A DNA stretch of 41,769 bases from Belnapia arida. Its GTDB lineage: Bacteria; Pseudomonadota; Alphaproteobacteria; Acetobacterales; Acetobacteraceae. The position numbers and the translations under genes were made by a program. The notes beneath the pieces were generated by a model. The model had not been told where the DNA came from. It saw nothing but the letters and a program-made list of their open reading frames with translations, and ran no database searches. This document shows, piece by piece, positions 32,115 through 41,692 of this stretch. The DNA is taken from contig NZ_JAETWB010000028.1 of NCBI RefSeq assembly GCF_016773205.1, positions 1-41,769 on the forward strand, read 5' to 3'. Position 1 is the first letter of the stretch. The number at the start of each line of letters is the position of its first letter.

Positions 32115-33506
32115 ATGGACTTCCTGATCGCGGTGGCCGCGCTGGCCTTCCTCATGTTCATCGCCTACCGCGGCTTCAGCGTGATCCTGTTCGCGCCGGT
32201 GGCGGCGATGGGCGCCGTGCTGCTCACCGACCCTTCAGCCGTGCCGCCGGTTTTCACCGGCGTCTTCATGGACAAGCTGGTCGGCTTCGTGAAGCTCTAC
32301 TTCCCCGTATTCCTGCTCGGCGCCGTGTTCGGCAAGGTGATCGAGCTGTCGGGCTTCTCCAAGTCCATCGTCCGGGCAGTGATCGGGCTGGTCGGACGGC
32401 AGCGCGCCATGCTGGCCATAGTGCTGGTCTGCGCGGTGCTTACCTACGGCGGCGTGTCGCTGTTCGTTGTGGTGTTCGCCGCCTACCCCTTCGCGGCGGA
32501 AATGTTCAGGCAGAGCGGCATCCCGAAGCGGCTGATCCCCGGCACCATCGCCCTCGGCGCCTTCACCTTCACTATGGACTCGCTGCCGGGCACCCCGCAA
32601 ATTCAGAACATCATCCCCACCACCTTCTTCCGCACCGACACCTGGGCCGCGCCCGTCCTCGGCACGATCGGGTCGGCGTTTATCCTGGCCGTCGGCCTCG
32701 CCTACTTGGAATGGCGCCGCCGGAGCGCCGCCGCGGCGGGCGAAGGCTACGGCGAGGGCCACACGAACGAGCCGGAGCCGGCTGACGAGGAGGCGCTGCC
32801 GCACCCTGCCATCGCCATCCTACCCCTGGTCGCGGTGGGCGTGCTGAACAAGCTTTTCACCTCCCTGATCGCAGCCCAGTACGGCGCGCGGCACGAGGTC
32901 ACGCTGGCTGGCATGGCGCAGCCATTGGTGACGCAGGTGCCCTCGGTCGCCGCGATCTGGGCGGTGCTGGGCGCGCTGCTCGTCGGCATCCTTACCGTGC
33001 TCGCCTTCGCCTACGGGCGGGTGGCGCGGCGCTTCGCCGAGGGCTCCAAGGCGGCGGTGGGTGGTGCGCTGCTCGCCTCCATGAACACCGCCGCGGAGTA
33101 CGGCTTTGGCGCGGTGATCGCGGCGCTGCCGGGCTTCTTGGTGATTCGCGAAGCGCTGCGAGCGGTCCCGAATCCGCTCGTCAACGAGGCGGTCAGCGTC
33201 ACGGTCCTCGCGGGCATTACCGGCTCCGCCTCGGGCGGCATGAGCATCGCGCTCGCCGCGATGGCGGACCAGTTCATCGCCGGGGCGGAAGCCGCCGGCA
33301 TCCCGCTGGAGGTGCTGCACCGGGTGGCTTCCATGGCGAGCGGGGGCATGGACACGCTGCCGCACAACGGCGCGGTGATCACGCTGCTCGCCGTCACCGG
33401 ACTTACCCACCGGCAGGCCTACGGCGACATCTTCGCCATCACCCTGACCAAGACCGCGGCAGTTTTCGTCGTCATCGCCGTCTACTACCTCACCGGCATC
33501 ACCTGA
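32115..33506 (+). CDS. GntP-family permease
   Basis: 463 residues, about 12 hydrophobic segments, GntP/gluconate-type symporter fold. Features: a first helix at the N-terminus, TYGGVSLFVVVFAAYPFA, ALGAFTFTMDSLPGTPQIQNIIPT, a hydrophilic loop about 200-225 (EGYGEGHTNEPEPADEE), and the C-terminal GSASGGMSIAL and SGGMDTLPHNGAVI repeats that recall family motifs. Imports sugar acids or short hydroxy acids with protons. Beside a CoA transferase the likely cargo is a 3-hydroxy or 3-keto acid, by inference. 102 bases after the CBS gene and followed by a hairpin terminator, so it is the last gene of the operon. Confidence 0.9.
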   Translation: MDFLIAVAALAFLMFIAYRGFSVILFAPVAAMGAVLLTDPSAVPPVFTGVFMDKLVGFVKLYFPVFLLGAVFGKVIELSGFSKSIVRAVIGLVGRQRAMLAIVLVCAVLTYGGVSLFVVVFAAYPFAAEMFRQSGIPKRLIPGTIALGAFTFTMDSLPGTPQIQNIIPTTFFRTDTWAAPVLGTIGSAFILAVGLAYLEWRRRSAAAAGEGYGEGHTNEPEPADEEALPHPAIAILPLVAVGVLNKLFTSLIAAQYGARHEVTLAGMAQPLVTQVPSVAAIWAVLGALLVGILTVLAFAYGRVARRFAEGSKAAVGGALLASMNTAAEYGFGAVIAALPGFLVIREALRAVPNPLVNEAVSVTVLAGITGSASGGMSIALAAMADQFIAGAEAAGIPLEVLHRVASMASGGMDTLPHNGAVITLLAVTGLTHRQAYGDIFAITLTKTAAVFVVIAVYYLTGIT

Positions 33507-33562
33507 GCCGCGAGGTCGCGGCGCCCTCCGCGAAGCCCACGCTGCCGGCCTTCGAATATGTG

Positions 33563-33597
33563 AACGTCCGGGGCATCCCAGGATGTCCCGGACGTTT
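33563..33597 (+). terminator. Strong hairpin terminator after the GntP operon
   Basis: AACGTCCGGGGCATCC / GGATGTCCCGGACGTT: 16-base arms with a single mismatch and a 2-base loop, then TTTCCC. Long stem but short T-run. 57 bases after the permease stop. Confidence 0.8.
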
Positions 33598-33971
33598 CCC
33601 TCGCCACGCTTCGGACCCTCGCTGTGGGACCCGCGGTGCCTGCAGGCCGCGCTCTACGCGCTCGGCGGCCGCGGTGTCGGGGCCGATCTAGTCCGCCATG
33701 TCGCCCCGCCCGGATGAGTGCACATCAGTCTCGCAGGCGACCACGTCTGGGCCGCGGAGGCGCAGCTCGCCGCTGGGGGTCCTCAGGCCGGACAAATCCG
33801 ACTAGAGCCAGTCAGCGATTCAAACCATCGACTCCACCGGCATCCGGGCATTTCTCATCATCGACTTAGTCGATCAGAGACCATGCATTTGAGGACTCCT
33901 GGGCCGGATGAGCCTCGTACTCAATGTAAACAGCATTGGTTGGTGGACATCAGCACGTCGCTGCCACGTGC
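33598..33971. other. Intergenic region with possible gene debris
   Basis: About 375 bases between the terminator and the next (convergent) gene. A plus frame reads LWDPRCLQAALYALGGRGVG then stops, and another continues VHISLAGDHVWAAEAQLAAGG, which look like broken coding sequence, but no family could be named. Confidence 0.35.
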
Positions 33972-35366
33972 TTACTGGCGCAGTTCTTCAACACCTAGTT
34001 CCTGCCACATCCAGCCGAAGTCGTACCCGCCGACGGGGTCTCCAGCCGGGCGCTTAGCCGCATGATTCTCCAGCATCTTGAGCCAAGCCACGACCTTTTC
34101 CCGCCCTTTCGGCGTCTTCGCCGCCATGCGGGGCGACTTGCCGCCGAGAGCGGGGATTGGTTGGTCGAGGATGTGCCGGTAGTGGTCGTCCAGAGTCTGC
34201 CGCAGCAATGCGCGCTCGTCCTCCTGCGTGAGGCCGCTCGGTTTCGGGGATGGGCCCTCGGCGGCTAGCATCTGCTCTAAGTCGGTCCGCTCGGTCAGGG
34301 GTGAACCCACTAAGCCGACCAACGCGAGCTCCAGCATCGCCCGGCCGCGCTCCGCCCGGGCAGTGGAGTTCACCTCCAGCGACAGGCGACGGCCCTTGAG
34401 CGCCAGCGTGCCGAGCACCAAGGACCCGTCCTCCATCGTGCTGAAAAAGGTCTGGGCCTTTCCTCCGCGCCGCGCGGTCTTCGGCTTCGCTCCAGGCTCA
34501 TCCAACCAGTTCCAGAATCCAAGGTTCTCTTGGCGCAATGCAGGGATGGTGGCCAGCGCCTTGCGGACCTGCTCGGGCTTGGTGCCCTTCAGCAAGGGGA
34601 AGTGCAGAGTGGTGAAGTCGAGCGGGTCACCCTCGCTGTTGAGCAGTACCGGCCTATCCCGGCCTTGCTCCGCCCTCAGCGCCGCATCGAGCCAGGCATT
34701 GGTGAACATGAAAGCAGCCTGGGCGAGCAGCAGGTCCGACGTTAGCATGCCGGCCAGAGTCTTCGCGTCGGCTTCGATACCGAACTCGCGCGCGGCCGCG
34801 GCGACCTCGTGAGGTGCCTTTGTCCGGGTTTTCCGAAGTGAGGCAAGTAGCGCCTCGCTCGCCTCATGCTCGAACAGCATGAGCGTGCCGCTGATCACAG
34901 CGCCCTCGCCCAAGGGGATCACCCGAGTGGCGACCCGGTCCCACTGCCGCAGCCCTTGGGAGCCTAGCTTCTCCGACACGCGCACCGGTTCGCCGCCACG
35001 GACCAGGTCGCGCAACCGCATGGACTGGCTCGGCACGAGCCCGCTCACCTCATAGAGACTGATGACCGACCGGCGCAGGCCAGCAATGTAGTCGCGGGTG
35101 GAGGCGCCCTCCTTCCAGCCGCGCCGGCGAAGGTAGTCCTCCGCGACATTGCGACCGCCTGGGAGGTCGGTAGCAACCAGATCCTCGAAGGCGGCGCCGA
35201 AGAGGATTGTGGCGGCGTTATCACCGAGAACGTCCGCAATGTCCTCCATCTTGATACCCGCCCCGGTGCAAGCCTGGGCACTATGGCGGTCCAGCAACTC
35301 GGCCAGCGCGCCGCGCCACTCTTCGCGCTTGGCCCAGGCGATTAGTCCGGCGATGTCGTGCGGCAT
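33972..35366 (-). CDS. Conserved protein of unknown function
   Basis: 464 residues, soluble, no signal peptide. No family named with confidence. Visible parts: N-terminal IAGLIAWAKREEWRGALAELLDRH, an EDLVATDLPGGRNVAEDYLRRRGW segment, a central GTLMLFEHEASEALLASLRKT, FWNWLDEPGAKPKTARRGG, and a C-terminal DHYRHILDQPIPALGGKSPRMAAKTPKGREKV. The C-terminal pattern (HY..LD.P.PALGGK.PR.AA) is found in several otherwise unrelated proteins, including ones with SEC-C or Xre/MbcA-like domains, so it may be a small binding module. Start ATG 35366 with GGAGG about 12 bases upstream. Stands alone on its strand. Confidence 0.7.
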   Translation of the reverse strand: MPHDIAGLIAWAKREEWRGALAELLDRHSAQACTGAGIKMEDIADVLGDNAATILFGAAFEDLVATDLPGGRNVAEDYLRRRGWKEGASTRDYIAGLRRSVISLYEVSGLVPSQSMRLRDLVRGGEPVRVSEKLGSQGLRQWDRVATRVIPLGEGAVISGTLMLFEHEASEALLASLRKTRTKAPHEVAAAAREFGIEADAKTLAGMLTSDLLLAQAAFMFTNAWLDAALRAEQGRDRPVLLNSEGDPLDFTTLHFPLLKGTKPEQVRKALATIPALRQENLGFWNWLDEPGAKPKTARRGGKAQTFFSTMEDGSLVLGTLALKGRRLSLEVNSTARAERGRAMLELALVGLVGSPLTERTDLEQMLAAEGPSPKPSGLTQEDERALLRQTLDDHYRHILDQPIPALGGKSPRMAAKTPKGREKVVAWLKMLENHAAKRPAGDPVGGYDFGWMWQELGVEELRQ

Positions 35367-35543
35367 GGCAAGACGATGCCTCCGATCAGGATGGACACGG
35401 ATGGTCTATGGGAGCTCCGCAAGGGACAAGGGCTTGGGGGCGGAGAAGGGCATTTGCCCACAGCTTCGACCGGCAGGCGGTCGCCATGCTGAATAAGGTG
35501 CCGGTATCGCCCCCGAAAATCGTGCGTATTCAACGCAGTAAAG

Positions 35544-35572
35544 CTTGAGGGTTAAATCCTCCTACCCTCAAG
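35544..35572. promoter_or_regulatory. Hairpin 1 (9-base stem)
   Basis: CTTGAGGGT / ACCCTCAAG with an 11-base loop, perfect arms. It lies 178 bases upstream of the minus-strand gene at 35366. Terminator of the hydrolase transcript or a leader structure. Confidence 0.4.
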
Positions 35573-35574
35573 GT

Positions 35575-35589
35575 CCGGAGAGTCTCCGG
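35575..35589. promoter_or_regulatory. Short palindrome beside hairpin 1
   Basis: CCGGAGA-G-TCTCCGG, a perfect 15-base palindrome two bases from hairpin 1. More likely an operator than an RNA hairpin because the loop is one base. Confidence 0.35.
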
Positions 35590-36025
35590 CATTTCGGAGA
35601 GAAAATCCGCCCTCGTTCCGGAGCAGCACCATCAAGGTAGCGGCTGAAACCGGCCGGAAACCTGCGCCCCAGCGGGGTGCGCCATATGGGAGAGACAGGT
35701 TGCGAGGAAACCGACTGGAGCAGCGATGGGAACTGGGGAACGAAATTCTCTGGCCAGGGCTGCTGCATCACCGCAACCGCCAATTAAGCAGTTGCGGATC
35801 AGCAAGAAACCCGCGCATATCGCTCCGGAGGCAGCGAACCACACCCTCTGCGCACTGGGACGTTCCGATGTCGCTATGATGGTATAGCCGGGTACGTTAC
35901 TCAGGTTGGGCTCCCTGCGCACCATCACCCTGTTGCCGGCGCATAGGCAGACATCGTCCAGATACAAACCTCCGAGGTTGCCCCGCTGACCGAGCGCGCG
36001 TCATCGCAATGCATGAAGTGACCAC

Positions 36026-36955
36026 TTATTTCTCCGACGCCGCAGGGTGGGCGCGCAAGAAGACCAGGATAGCTTCGGCGAACTCGAGCCTTCCCGGTGC
36101 TAAGCCGTGCGAGGCATTCTCGATAGTGACTAGCTTGAGCTGTGGCATCCTCGCCCTCAGCTCCAAGAACGAGCCCAGGTAGGGATCAGCGGTGCCGACA
36201 AGCCCAAGCGTCGGCACCGTGACCGCCGCCATTTGCGCCAGGGTGACTACCTGGGCGGGGTTCGAGCGCCGCACAGCAGCGAGGGCGCGCACGTCTTGGC
36301 GGGCGAGTTGTGCGGCAGAGAGCTCGCGGATCCGCGCCTCATTGGGAGGCGGTTCGCCATTTGGCCAAAGCCGGAGCATTTGGGAGCGGAGCAGGCCCTG
36401 CTCCATCTCGGCGGCTTCGCGGTCTACCCGCTGCTGATCCTCCGGCGACCAGCTGAACCGGCCGGGGGCGCCGCCAAGCGTCGCGGTCAGGAAACGCTCG
36501 GGATGGGTGGTGAGCAACTGCGCTACGATGTGCGCCCCCATCGAGTACCCGATGATATGGGCTCGCGCGATACTAAGGCGATCGAGCAGGCGCAGGATGT
36601 CATATCCCATCTCTGGCCCGTACTGGGCAACGGCATGCGGCTTACCGCTGCGCCCGTGACCTCGTACGTCCAGGGCAATGACGCGGTACCGCGTGGCAAG
36701 CGCTTGAGGTATGCCGGTCCAGGCCCACTGGGCCTCGGCGTCCGAGGTGTAGCCGTGAACTAGGACGACACACTCCCCCCGGCCCTCCTCAATGTAGCGG
36801 ATGCGAACGCCGGCCGAGTCAAAGAACTGCTCCTCTGCCGCGTCGGCGCCAGTGGTAAGGCAAAAGGCTCCAAGCGCGAGCAGGGACCGTCTGGCGATGA
36901 GCATCGTCCGCATCTTACCGAGTTTGGTCCTTCTCTCTGATCGTCGTGTTGGCAC
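36026..36955 (-). CDS. Exported alpha/beta hydrolase
   Basis: 309 residues from ATG 36955 (AGGTG five bases upstream); an internal ATG at 36913 would give 295. N-terminal ARRSLLALGAFCLTTGADAA looks like a signal peptide, possibly Tat, so periplasmic. Alpha/beta hydrolase core: VVLVHGYTSD (oxyanion), LDVRGHGRSGKP, IIGYSMGAH with nucleophile Ser138, GTADPY acid and NASHG His. Esterase or lipase-like activity on small esters by family; substrate unknown. Single gene with its own leader. Confidence 0.88.
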   Translation of the reverse strand: MPTRRSERRTKLGKMRTMLIARRSLLALGAFCLTTGADAAEEQFFDSAGVRIRYIEEGRGECVVLVHGYTSDAEAQWAWTGIPQALATRYRVIALDVRGHGRSGKPHAVAQYGPEMGYDILRLLDRLSIARAHIIGYSMGAHIVAQLLTTHPERFLTATLGGAPGRFSWSPEDQQRVDREAAEMEQGLLRSQMLRLWPNGEPPPNEARIRELSAAQLARQDVRALAAVRRSNPAQVVTLAQMAAVTVPTLGLVGTADPYLGSFLELRARMPQLKLVTIENASHGLAPGRLEFAEAILVFLRAHPAASEK

Positions 36956-37280
36956 CTAGCAGGTCCGGTTGACCTGCATGGGGCTGAAACGGGTGATGCC
37001 GTAGCGTGCCGATCGAAGGATACGCTACGCGACATCGGACTGGTTCGAAGCGGGTGATTAGCGCGCTGGGCTGGCGGGACTAAGGCTGGGCTGCGCTTAC
37101 TTTAATGGGCAAAATCTGACACTTGGTACCGCTGTTTGGCCCAGCGCTGCATTTCAGGAAACAGTTATTTCCTGCCTCGGAGGCGAGCTTGCAGGCCTAT
37201 TGCGGCGTGTTAGGCTGAACCTTGTTCGAGAGGTGGGACGGTGTGGTTAGCCTGGCCACCCCGCAAGGAGCATCTGCCTG
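36956..37280. other. Divergent intergenic region between two hydrolase genes
   Basis: About 325 bases that should carry promoters for both divergent hydrolases. AAGGAG ribosome site ends it for the plus-strand gene. No other element recognised. Confidence 0.4.
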
Positions 37281-38153
37281 ATGCCGGCGCTCCTGCGCGT
37301 GCAGGCGGCCCTGTCCGGGAGCCGAAAGACGCCGATGCAGTTCCTGCGGGCCAATGACTACGACATGGCCTACCTGGAGCGGGGGGCAGGTACTCCTCTG
37401 CTTCTCATCCACGGTGCGCTCTGCGACTGCCGCTATTGGATGCCGCAGATGGAAGCGTTCGGCCAGCGGTATCGGGCGATTACCGTCAGCCTCCGCCACT
37501 TCTGGCCTGCGTGCTGGGACGGGTCGGGCGACAACTTCACCACGCGGCAGCATACCGAGGATGTTGCTGCCTTCCTGGTCACCCTCGGAGCCGGACCGGT
37601 ACACCTCGTCGGGCACTCGCGGGGCGGTTATGTAGCGTTTCAGGTCGCTCGCAACTTCCCGGACCGGGTCCGCGCTCTGGTCCTTGCCGAGCCCGGCGGC
37701 GACCTCGATGCATCGTTGCAGCCTACTTTGACGGCAGCAGCTTCAATCGCACCCATTTCGTTCGATGGAGCAGCTGAGCGTATCCGCCAAGGCGATGTCG
37801 ACGCTGGCCTTGCTGTGTTCGTGGAGGCGGTCAGCGGTCGTGGCGCCTGGGACGACCTTTCCGAGCGATCAAAGCAGGTCATGAGGGACAATGCACATAC
37901 GCTGCTCGGGCAATTCAGGGAGCATCGGGCCCCCTTCACCCGAACGGACGTAGAGGCGATTGCGGCACCAACATTGCTGGTCGGCGCAGAACGATCACCG
38001 CCGGCTTACGCACGGATACTGGACGCGCTGGAGCAGTCGCTCAGGGATGTGCAGCGTGTGACCATCCCGGACGCTTCGCACCCAATGAACCATCGCAATC
38101 CCGTGGCCTTCAACACGGCCGTGCTGGACTTCCTTGCATCGTGCGGGACCTGA
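37281..38153 (+). CDS. Alpha/beta hydrolase, cytoplasmic
   Basis: 290 residues. LLLIHGALCDCRYW (oxyanion region), VHLVGHSRGGYVAF with Ser113, acid in the VGAERSP region and His in DASHPMNHRNP. No signal peptide. ATG 37281 has AAGGAG 10 bases upstream; an alternative start at 37335 (MQFLRANDYDMAYLE) would remove a weakly conserved N-terminus. General esterase/hydrolase; substrate not evident. Not an obvious operon partner of the genes 440 bases downstream. Confidence 0.88.
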   Translation: MPALLRVQAALSGSRKTPMQFLRANDYDMAYLERGAGTPLLLIHGALCDCRYWMPQMEAFGQRYRAITVSLRHFWPACWDGSGDNFTTRQHTEDVAAFLVTLGAGPVHLVGHSRGGYVAFQVARNFPDRVRALVLAEPGGDLDASLQPTLTAAASIAPISFDGAAERIRQGDVDAGLAVFVEAVSGRGAWDDLSERSKQVMRDNAHTLLGQFREHRAPFTRTDVEAIAAPTLLVGAERSPPAYARILDALEQSLRDVQRVTIPDASHPMNHRNPVAFNTAVLDFLASCGT

Positions 38154-38595
38154 TCCCGCGCAACGACGCACCGAGCCGGCAGCCACGCCGCCAGGGGGCG
38201 TCGCAGCGCAAAGCTCCTCCGCGGCAGTGGGCGTACTACCCCTACTGTCGTGCCGCCCGCCCGCGTCCAGTCCGTTGCCGCCCGACGCCGTTGTGCCGTT
38301 CAGGCGCTCGTCCATTCACATAGACTTGGAGCCACGCTTCGGCAGGCCGCGGGTGGCGAGGGCCGTGTATGTGCGTCTGCGCTGTCCGGCGCGAACGAAC
38401 TCCGGCGCAAAATGTCGAGCAAACTTTAGTGATCTGCGGACCGCGCCCGACCGGCGCGCGCTCAGGCGTTTGGTGCTGGCCCTTTCAACTCGTGCGAATG
38501 CAACGGCACGATGCGTACCCGCGAGGTGTTCGGCCCACCTCTCCTGAGTGGCCTGGCGTTGCCGCTTGGCTTTGTAGGGGTGGAGCATAGGCGCG
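38154..38595. other. Intergenic region before the DUF3182 cluster
   Basis: About 440 bases with short frames on both strands but no motif. Likely holds the promoter for the DUF3182 gene. A GGGTGGAG ribosome site lies just before 38596. Confidence 0.4.
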
Positions 38596-39708
38596 ATGGG
38601 AGATTTCCAGGTGCAACGTGGCGTCGTGGCCGTGTACTCCGACCCCAAGCGCGGCTTTGCCCATAGCCACGAAAGGGCCACCCGCGAGGGGATAGCGAGG
38701 CAGCTGGCCGCCCTTAAAGACTTCGATTTTGTGGGGGAGTATGAGCCGGGCACCCGCTATCCGGGCCCCGTCTACCTCGTGCCGAGCGACACCCTGGTCG
38801 GGCTCGGGGCGGCGGCGGCGCTCGGGTTGCGAGGCGAGCACGACCTGTTTGGCGGCGTTGTGCCTCAGGCCTTTGTAGCGACCAAGGCGATCACCCACCC
38901 TCTCGTCAGCCCTGACGCGGCAGCGCCGCCCGGCTGGTCGCCCGCATTCGGGCACCGGGTGAGTGGTGCCGTCCTTTCCGGCTTCACTGCCTTCGCCTGC
39001 GTAGACGCCCGCCGCGCTGGCAAGCGCCTGCTTGAGCGCGGGCCCGTGCGCGTCAAGCCAGTGCGGGCGACTGGAGGGCGCGGGCAGGTCGTGGTCTCCG
39101 ACATGGCCGCGCTGGAGGCAGCGCTCGACAGGGTGGAGACCGTAACCTTCTCGGACGACGGGCTCGTCCTGGAAGAAAATCTCGCGGCGGTGACGACCTA
39201 CAGCGTGGGCCAGGTGCGGGTGGCCGAGCTGGTTGCGACCTACTGTGGCACACAGTGCCTCACTCAGGACAACAGCGGCGCGGCCGTCTACGGCGGCTCC
39301 AAGCTGTTCGTCGTACGCGGCGGCTTCGAAGCGCTGGCGGAGCTCGGACTTCCGGACGAAGCACGGCTCGCGGTATCACAGGCGCAGACCTACGATACGG
39401 CGGCGGTGGAGTGTTTCGCGCGGATGTTCGCCTCGCGCCGCAACTACGATGTTGCCCAGGGGTCAGATGCGACGGGCCGGCCCCGCTGCGGCGTTCTGGA
39501 GCAGTCCTGGCGTGTCGGCGGCGCTAGCGGCGCTGAGCTCGCGGCACTTGAGGCGTTCCGCGCCGAGCCCGCGCTGCGCACGGTACGCGCCGCTACCGTG
39601 GAGATCTATGGCGAAGCCGCGCCACCGCCGCCGAACGCGACGGTGTACTTCCGGGGGGTGGACGAGCTGGATGGCCCGATGACCAAATACGCGATGGTGG
39701 AGCTCTGA
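38596..39708 (+). CDS. DUF3182 family protein (ATP-grasp-like)
   Basis: 370 residues. DUF3182 features: early GVVAVYSDPKRGFAHSHERATREGIARQLAAL, broken here into SDPKRGFAHSHE and REGIARQLAAL; GPVYLVPSDTL; GLRGEHDLFGGVVP; VKPVRATGGRGQVVV, which resembles an ATP-grasp nucleotide loop; and VLEQSWRVGGASGAEL. Family function is unknown; an ATP-dependent ligase role is inferred only from the fold. Its TGA overlaps the start of the next gene (TGATG), so the hydrolase is co-translated. Start: ATG 38596. Confidence 0.85.
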   Translation: MGDFQVQRGVVAVYSDPKRGFAHSHERATREGIARQLAALKDFDFVGEYEPGTRYPGPVYLVPSDTLVGLGAAAALGLRGEHDLFGGVVPQAFVATKAITHPLVSPDAAAPPGWSPAFGHRVSGAVLSGFTAFACVDARRAGKRLLERGPVRVKPVRATGGRGQVVVSDMAALEAALDRVETVTFSDDGLVLEENLAAVTTYSVGQVRVAELVATYCGTQCLTQDNSGAAVYGGSKLFVVRGGFEALAELGLPDEARLAVSQAQTYDTAAVECFARMFASRRNYDVAQGSDATGRPRCGVLEQSWRVGGASGAELAALEAFRAEPALRTVRAATVEIYGEAAPPPPNATVYFRGVDELDGPMTKYAMVEL

Positions 39709-40481
39709 TGGCTACGCGCGATGAAGCGGTCGAAATTCCTGTCGACGGTCGGAGCATTCCCGGTACCGTGGTCGCGCCGGCGACCGCGATCCCCGGCATG
39801 CTGTTCGTGCAGGGGTGGGGGAGCAATCAGGACGTCTACCTCCCCCGCGCCCGTCAGATTGCGTCGCTCGGCTGCGTCGGCCTGACCTTCGAGCCGCGCG
39901 GCGTGGCGCGAGATGACCCCCGGCACGACACCGTGTCGCGTGAGGACAACCTGCGCGACCTTGTTGCGGCCTACGATACGTTAGCCGGTCAGCCGGGCGT
40001 CGACCCGGCGGCGATCGGCGCCGTCGGCAGCAGCTACGGCGCCTACTTGGCGGCTATCCTTACCACACTCCGGCCCGTCAGGTGGCTCACCTTGCGCGTG
40101 CCTGCCCTTTACCGAGACGAGGATTGGGCGGCACCGAAGCAGCGGCTCGATAGGGACGCTTTGGCGGCTTATCGGCGGGGCCCGGTCGCCGCGGAGGAGA
40201 ACCGGGCGCTGCGCGCCTGTGCAGAGTTCGAAGGTGATGCGCTGATCGTTGAATCCGAGCACGACGACATCATCCCCCACGCGGTGGTCGCAAATTACCT
40301 CGCGGCGTTCCGGCGCGCACGCTCGCTGACCTATCGCCGGATCGAGGGTGCCGACCACGGGCTGTCCGACAGGGCGTCACAGGAGGCCTATGCCGCGCTG
40401 CTTATGAGTTGGGTGACGGAGATGGTGTTGGACGCCAGAGGCGGCCAAGCCTACCCTTCCGGCCATCCGTGGGCGGGTTGA
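39708..40481 (+). CDS. Alpha/beta hydrolase partner of DUF3182
   Basis: 257 residues. MLFVQGWGSNQDVY (oxyanion region), LTFEPRGVARD, VGSSYGAY with Ser109 as nucleophile, IVESEHDDIIP acid and EGADHGLSD His. Dienelactone-hydrolase-like or peptidase S9-like fold, no signal peptide. Overlaps the DUF3182 stop by one base, so the two products probably act in one step sequence, perhaps ligation and ester hydrolysis; this is inference. Confidence 0.85.
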   Translation: MATRDEAVEIPVDGRSIPGTVVAPATAIPGMLFVQGWGSNQDVYLPRARQIASLGCVGLTFEPRGVARDDPRHDTVSREDNLRDLVAAYDTLAGQPGVDPAAIGAVGSSYGAYLAAILTTLRPVRWLTLRVPALYRDEDWAAPKQRLDRDALAAYRRGPVAAEENRALRACAEFEGDALIVESEHDDIIPHAVVANYLAAFRRARSLTYRRIEGADHGLSDRASQEAYAALLMSWVTEMVLDARGGQAYPSGHPWAG

Positions 40482-40500
40482 AAGGCTTTGCACAAGCCTT
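40482..40500. terminator. Weak hairpin after the hydrolase
   Basis: AAGGCTT / AAGCCTT, 7-base perfect arms with a 5-base loop, beginning directly after the hydrolase stop. No T-run, so it may be partial or none. Confidence 0.3.
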
Positions 40501-40646
40501 GCTGCACGGGATGTCGCCCAGACAAACGTGGCCGCTCTGGAGGACCTTGTCGGGCGTGATCCCTCCGCCCAACGGCGTCCGCCCCACAAGGCCTCCCCCG
40601 CGCAGACGCGTTCCGGCGGGGCGAACACGACCACAGGGACCCGCCC

Positions 40647-41692
40647 ATGGTGACCTCAGCCGAAACCACCATTCGCAAAGCATTTGCCGCACAGGCCGAA
40701 GCGTGCGCCAAACGCGGCTCGCCCTTCACGGGTTTGCTCTGCGAGGTGCTCGAGCGTTCGCTCGACCGCTCGACAGAAGTCGGACGACGCGTGCTCAACT
40801 GGTCCGGGCGGCCCGACGCACGCGGCGACTCGGTTCCGCTCAGGTTGGCTGGGGGCCTGCACGCCCTGGTCCGGCGGGGGCGCCTGCCGCGCCTGGCTGC
40901 GATGTACCCGCCCAATCCACTACCTGAAGCGGAGACGCTGGAGGCGACCTTGGCCGACGCCCTGCCAGACGCCGATGCCGACCTCCTGCCGTGGCTCGAC
41001 CGCGCGCCACAGACCAACGAGCCCATGCGCTCGGCCCCGCTCATGGCGGGCCTCCTTGTTATCGCCGCCGAGACCGGCGGATTGCCCTTCGCACTGCACG
41101 AGCTTGGTGCGAGCGCGGGCCTCGTCCTCGTGCTCGACCGGTACGAGCACCGGTTGGGCGGTGTGACGGCCGGCACGCTGGGCGCGCCGGTCAGGGTCGC
41201 TCCCGCTTGGGAGGGTGCCCCGCCGCCGGCCGACGTGTCAGTACATGTGCTGCGGCAGCAGGGGTGCGACCTCGACCCGCTTGACGTGGCAAACCCTACG
41301 GACCGCGAGCGCCTGCTTGCCTACGTGTGGCCCGACCAGGCCGATAGGCTCGCCCGCGTCGAAGCTGCCATCAGTGTCGCGGCCACCGACCCGCCCCGGC
41401 TGGACCGCGCCGAGGCAGCCGCCTGGACCGAAGCGACGCTTGACCCGGGTGCCGCCGAGGAGGGGGTGGCGCGCGTTCTCATGCATGCGGTGGCCCTCCA
41501 GTACGCCCCACAGGAGACCGCTGCCCGGGTCGCAACGCATGCGGCGCGGGTCGGGGCGGCTGCGACCAGCGAGGCGCCCTTCGCCTGGCTCCGCTTCGAG
41601 GCGGATCCGGCCTACGGCGAGCAGGCGAGCCTGCGACTGACCTTGTGGCCTAACGGAGGCGAGCGTGTGCTCGGGTTAAGCGACACGCACGG
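40647..41692 (+). CDS. DUF2332 family protein, C-terminus apparently cut by an IS
   Basis: About 349 residues before the IS edge. Core DUF2332 signature QTNEPMRSAPLMAGLLVIAA, LHELGASAGLVLVLDRYEH, and later FAWLRFEADP, RLTLWPNGGERVLGLSDTHG match the family. Family members lie in small ATP-grasp/hydrolase clusters or beside SAM proteins; function unknown. ATG 40647, with AGGGA upstream, follows the hydrolase by 165 bases. After SDTHG the frame reads into sequence that looks like the end of an IS3 element, so the natural C-terminal few residues are probably replaced. The frame is still open at 41769. Confidence 0.8.

Larger units (their letters stand above)
35367..36025. other. 660-base intergenic region with paired hairpins
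   Basis: No supported gene. A minus frame 35632-35967 (111 codons, MYLDDVCLCAGNRV...) has no recognised motif and a poor ribosome site. Two hairpins lie together at 35544-35589. This is the upstream region of the minus-strand gene at 35366 and the downstream region of the hydrolase at 36026. Confidence 0.4.

Noticed and set aside
35632-35967. Minus-strand 111-codon frame as a small membrane protein.
   Set aside because: Only one moderately hydrophobic stretch, no ribosome site and no family resemblance; left as unassigned.
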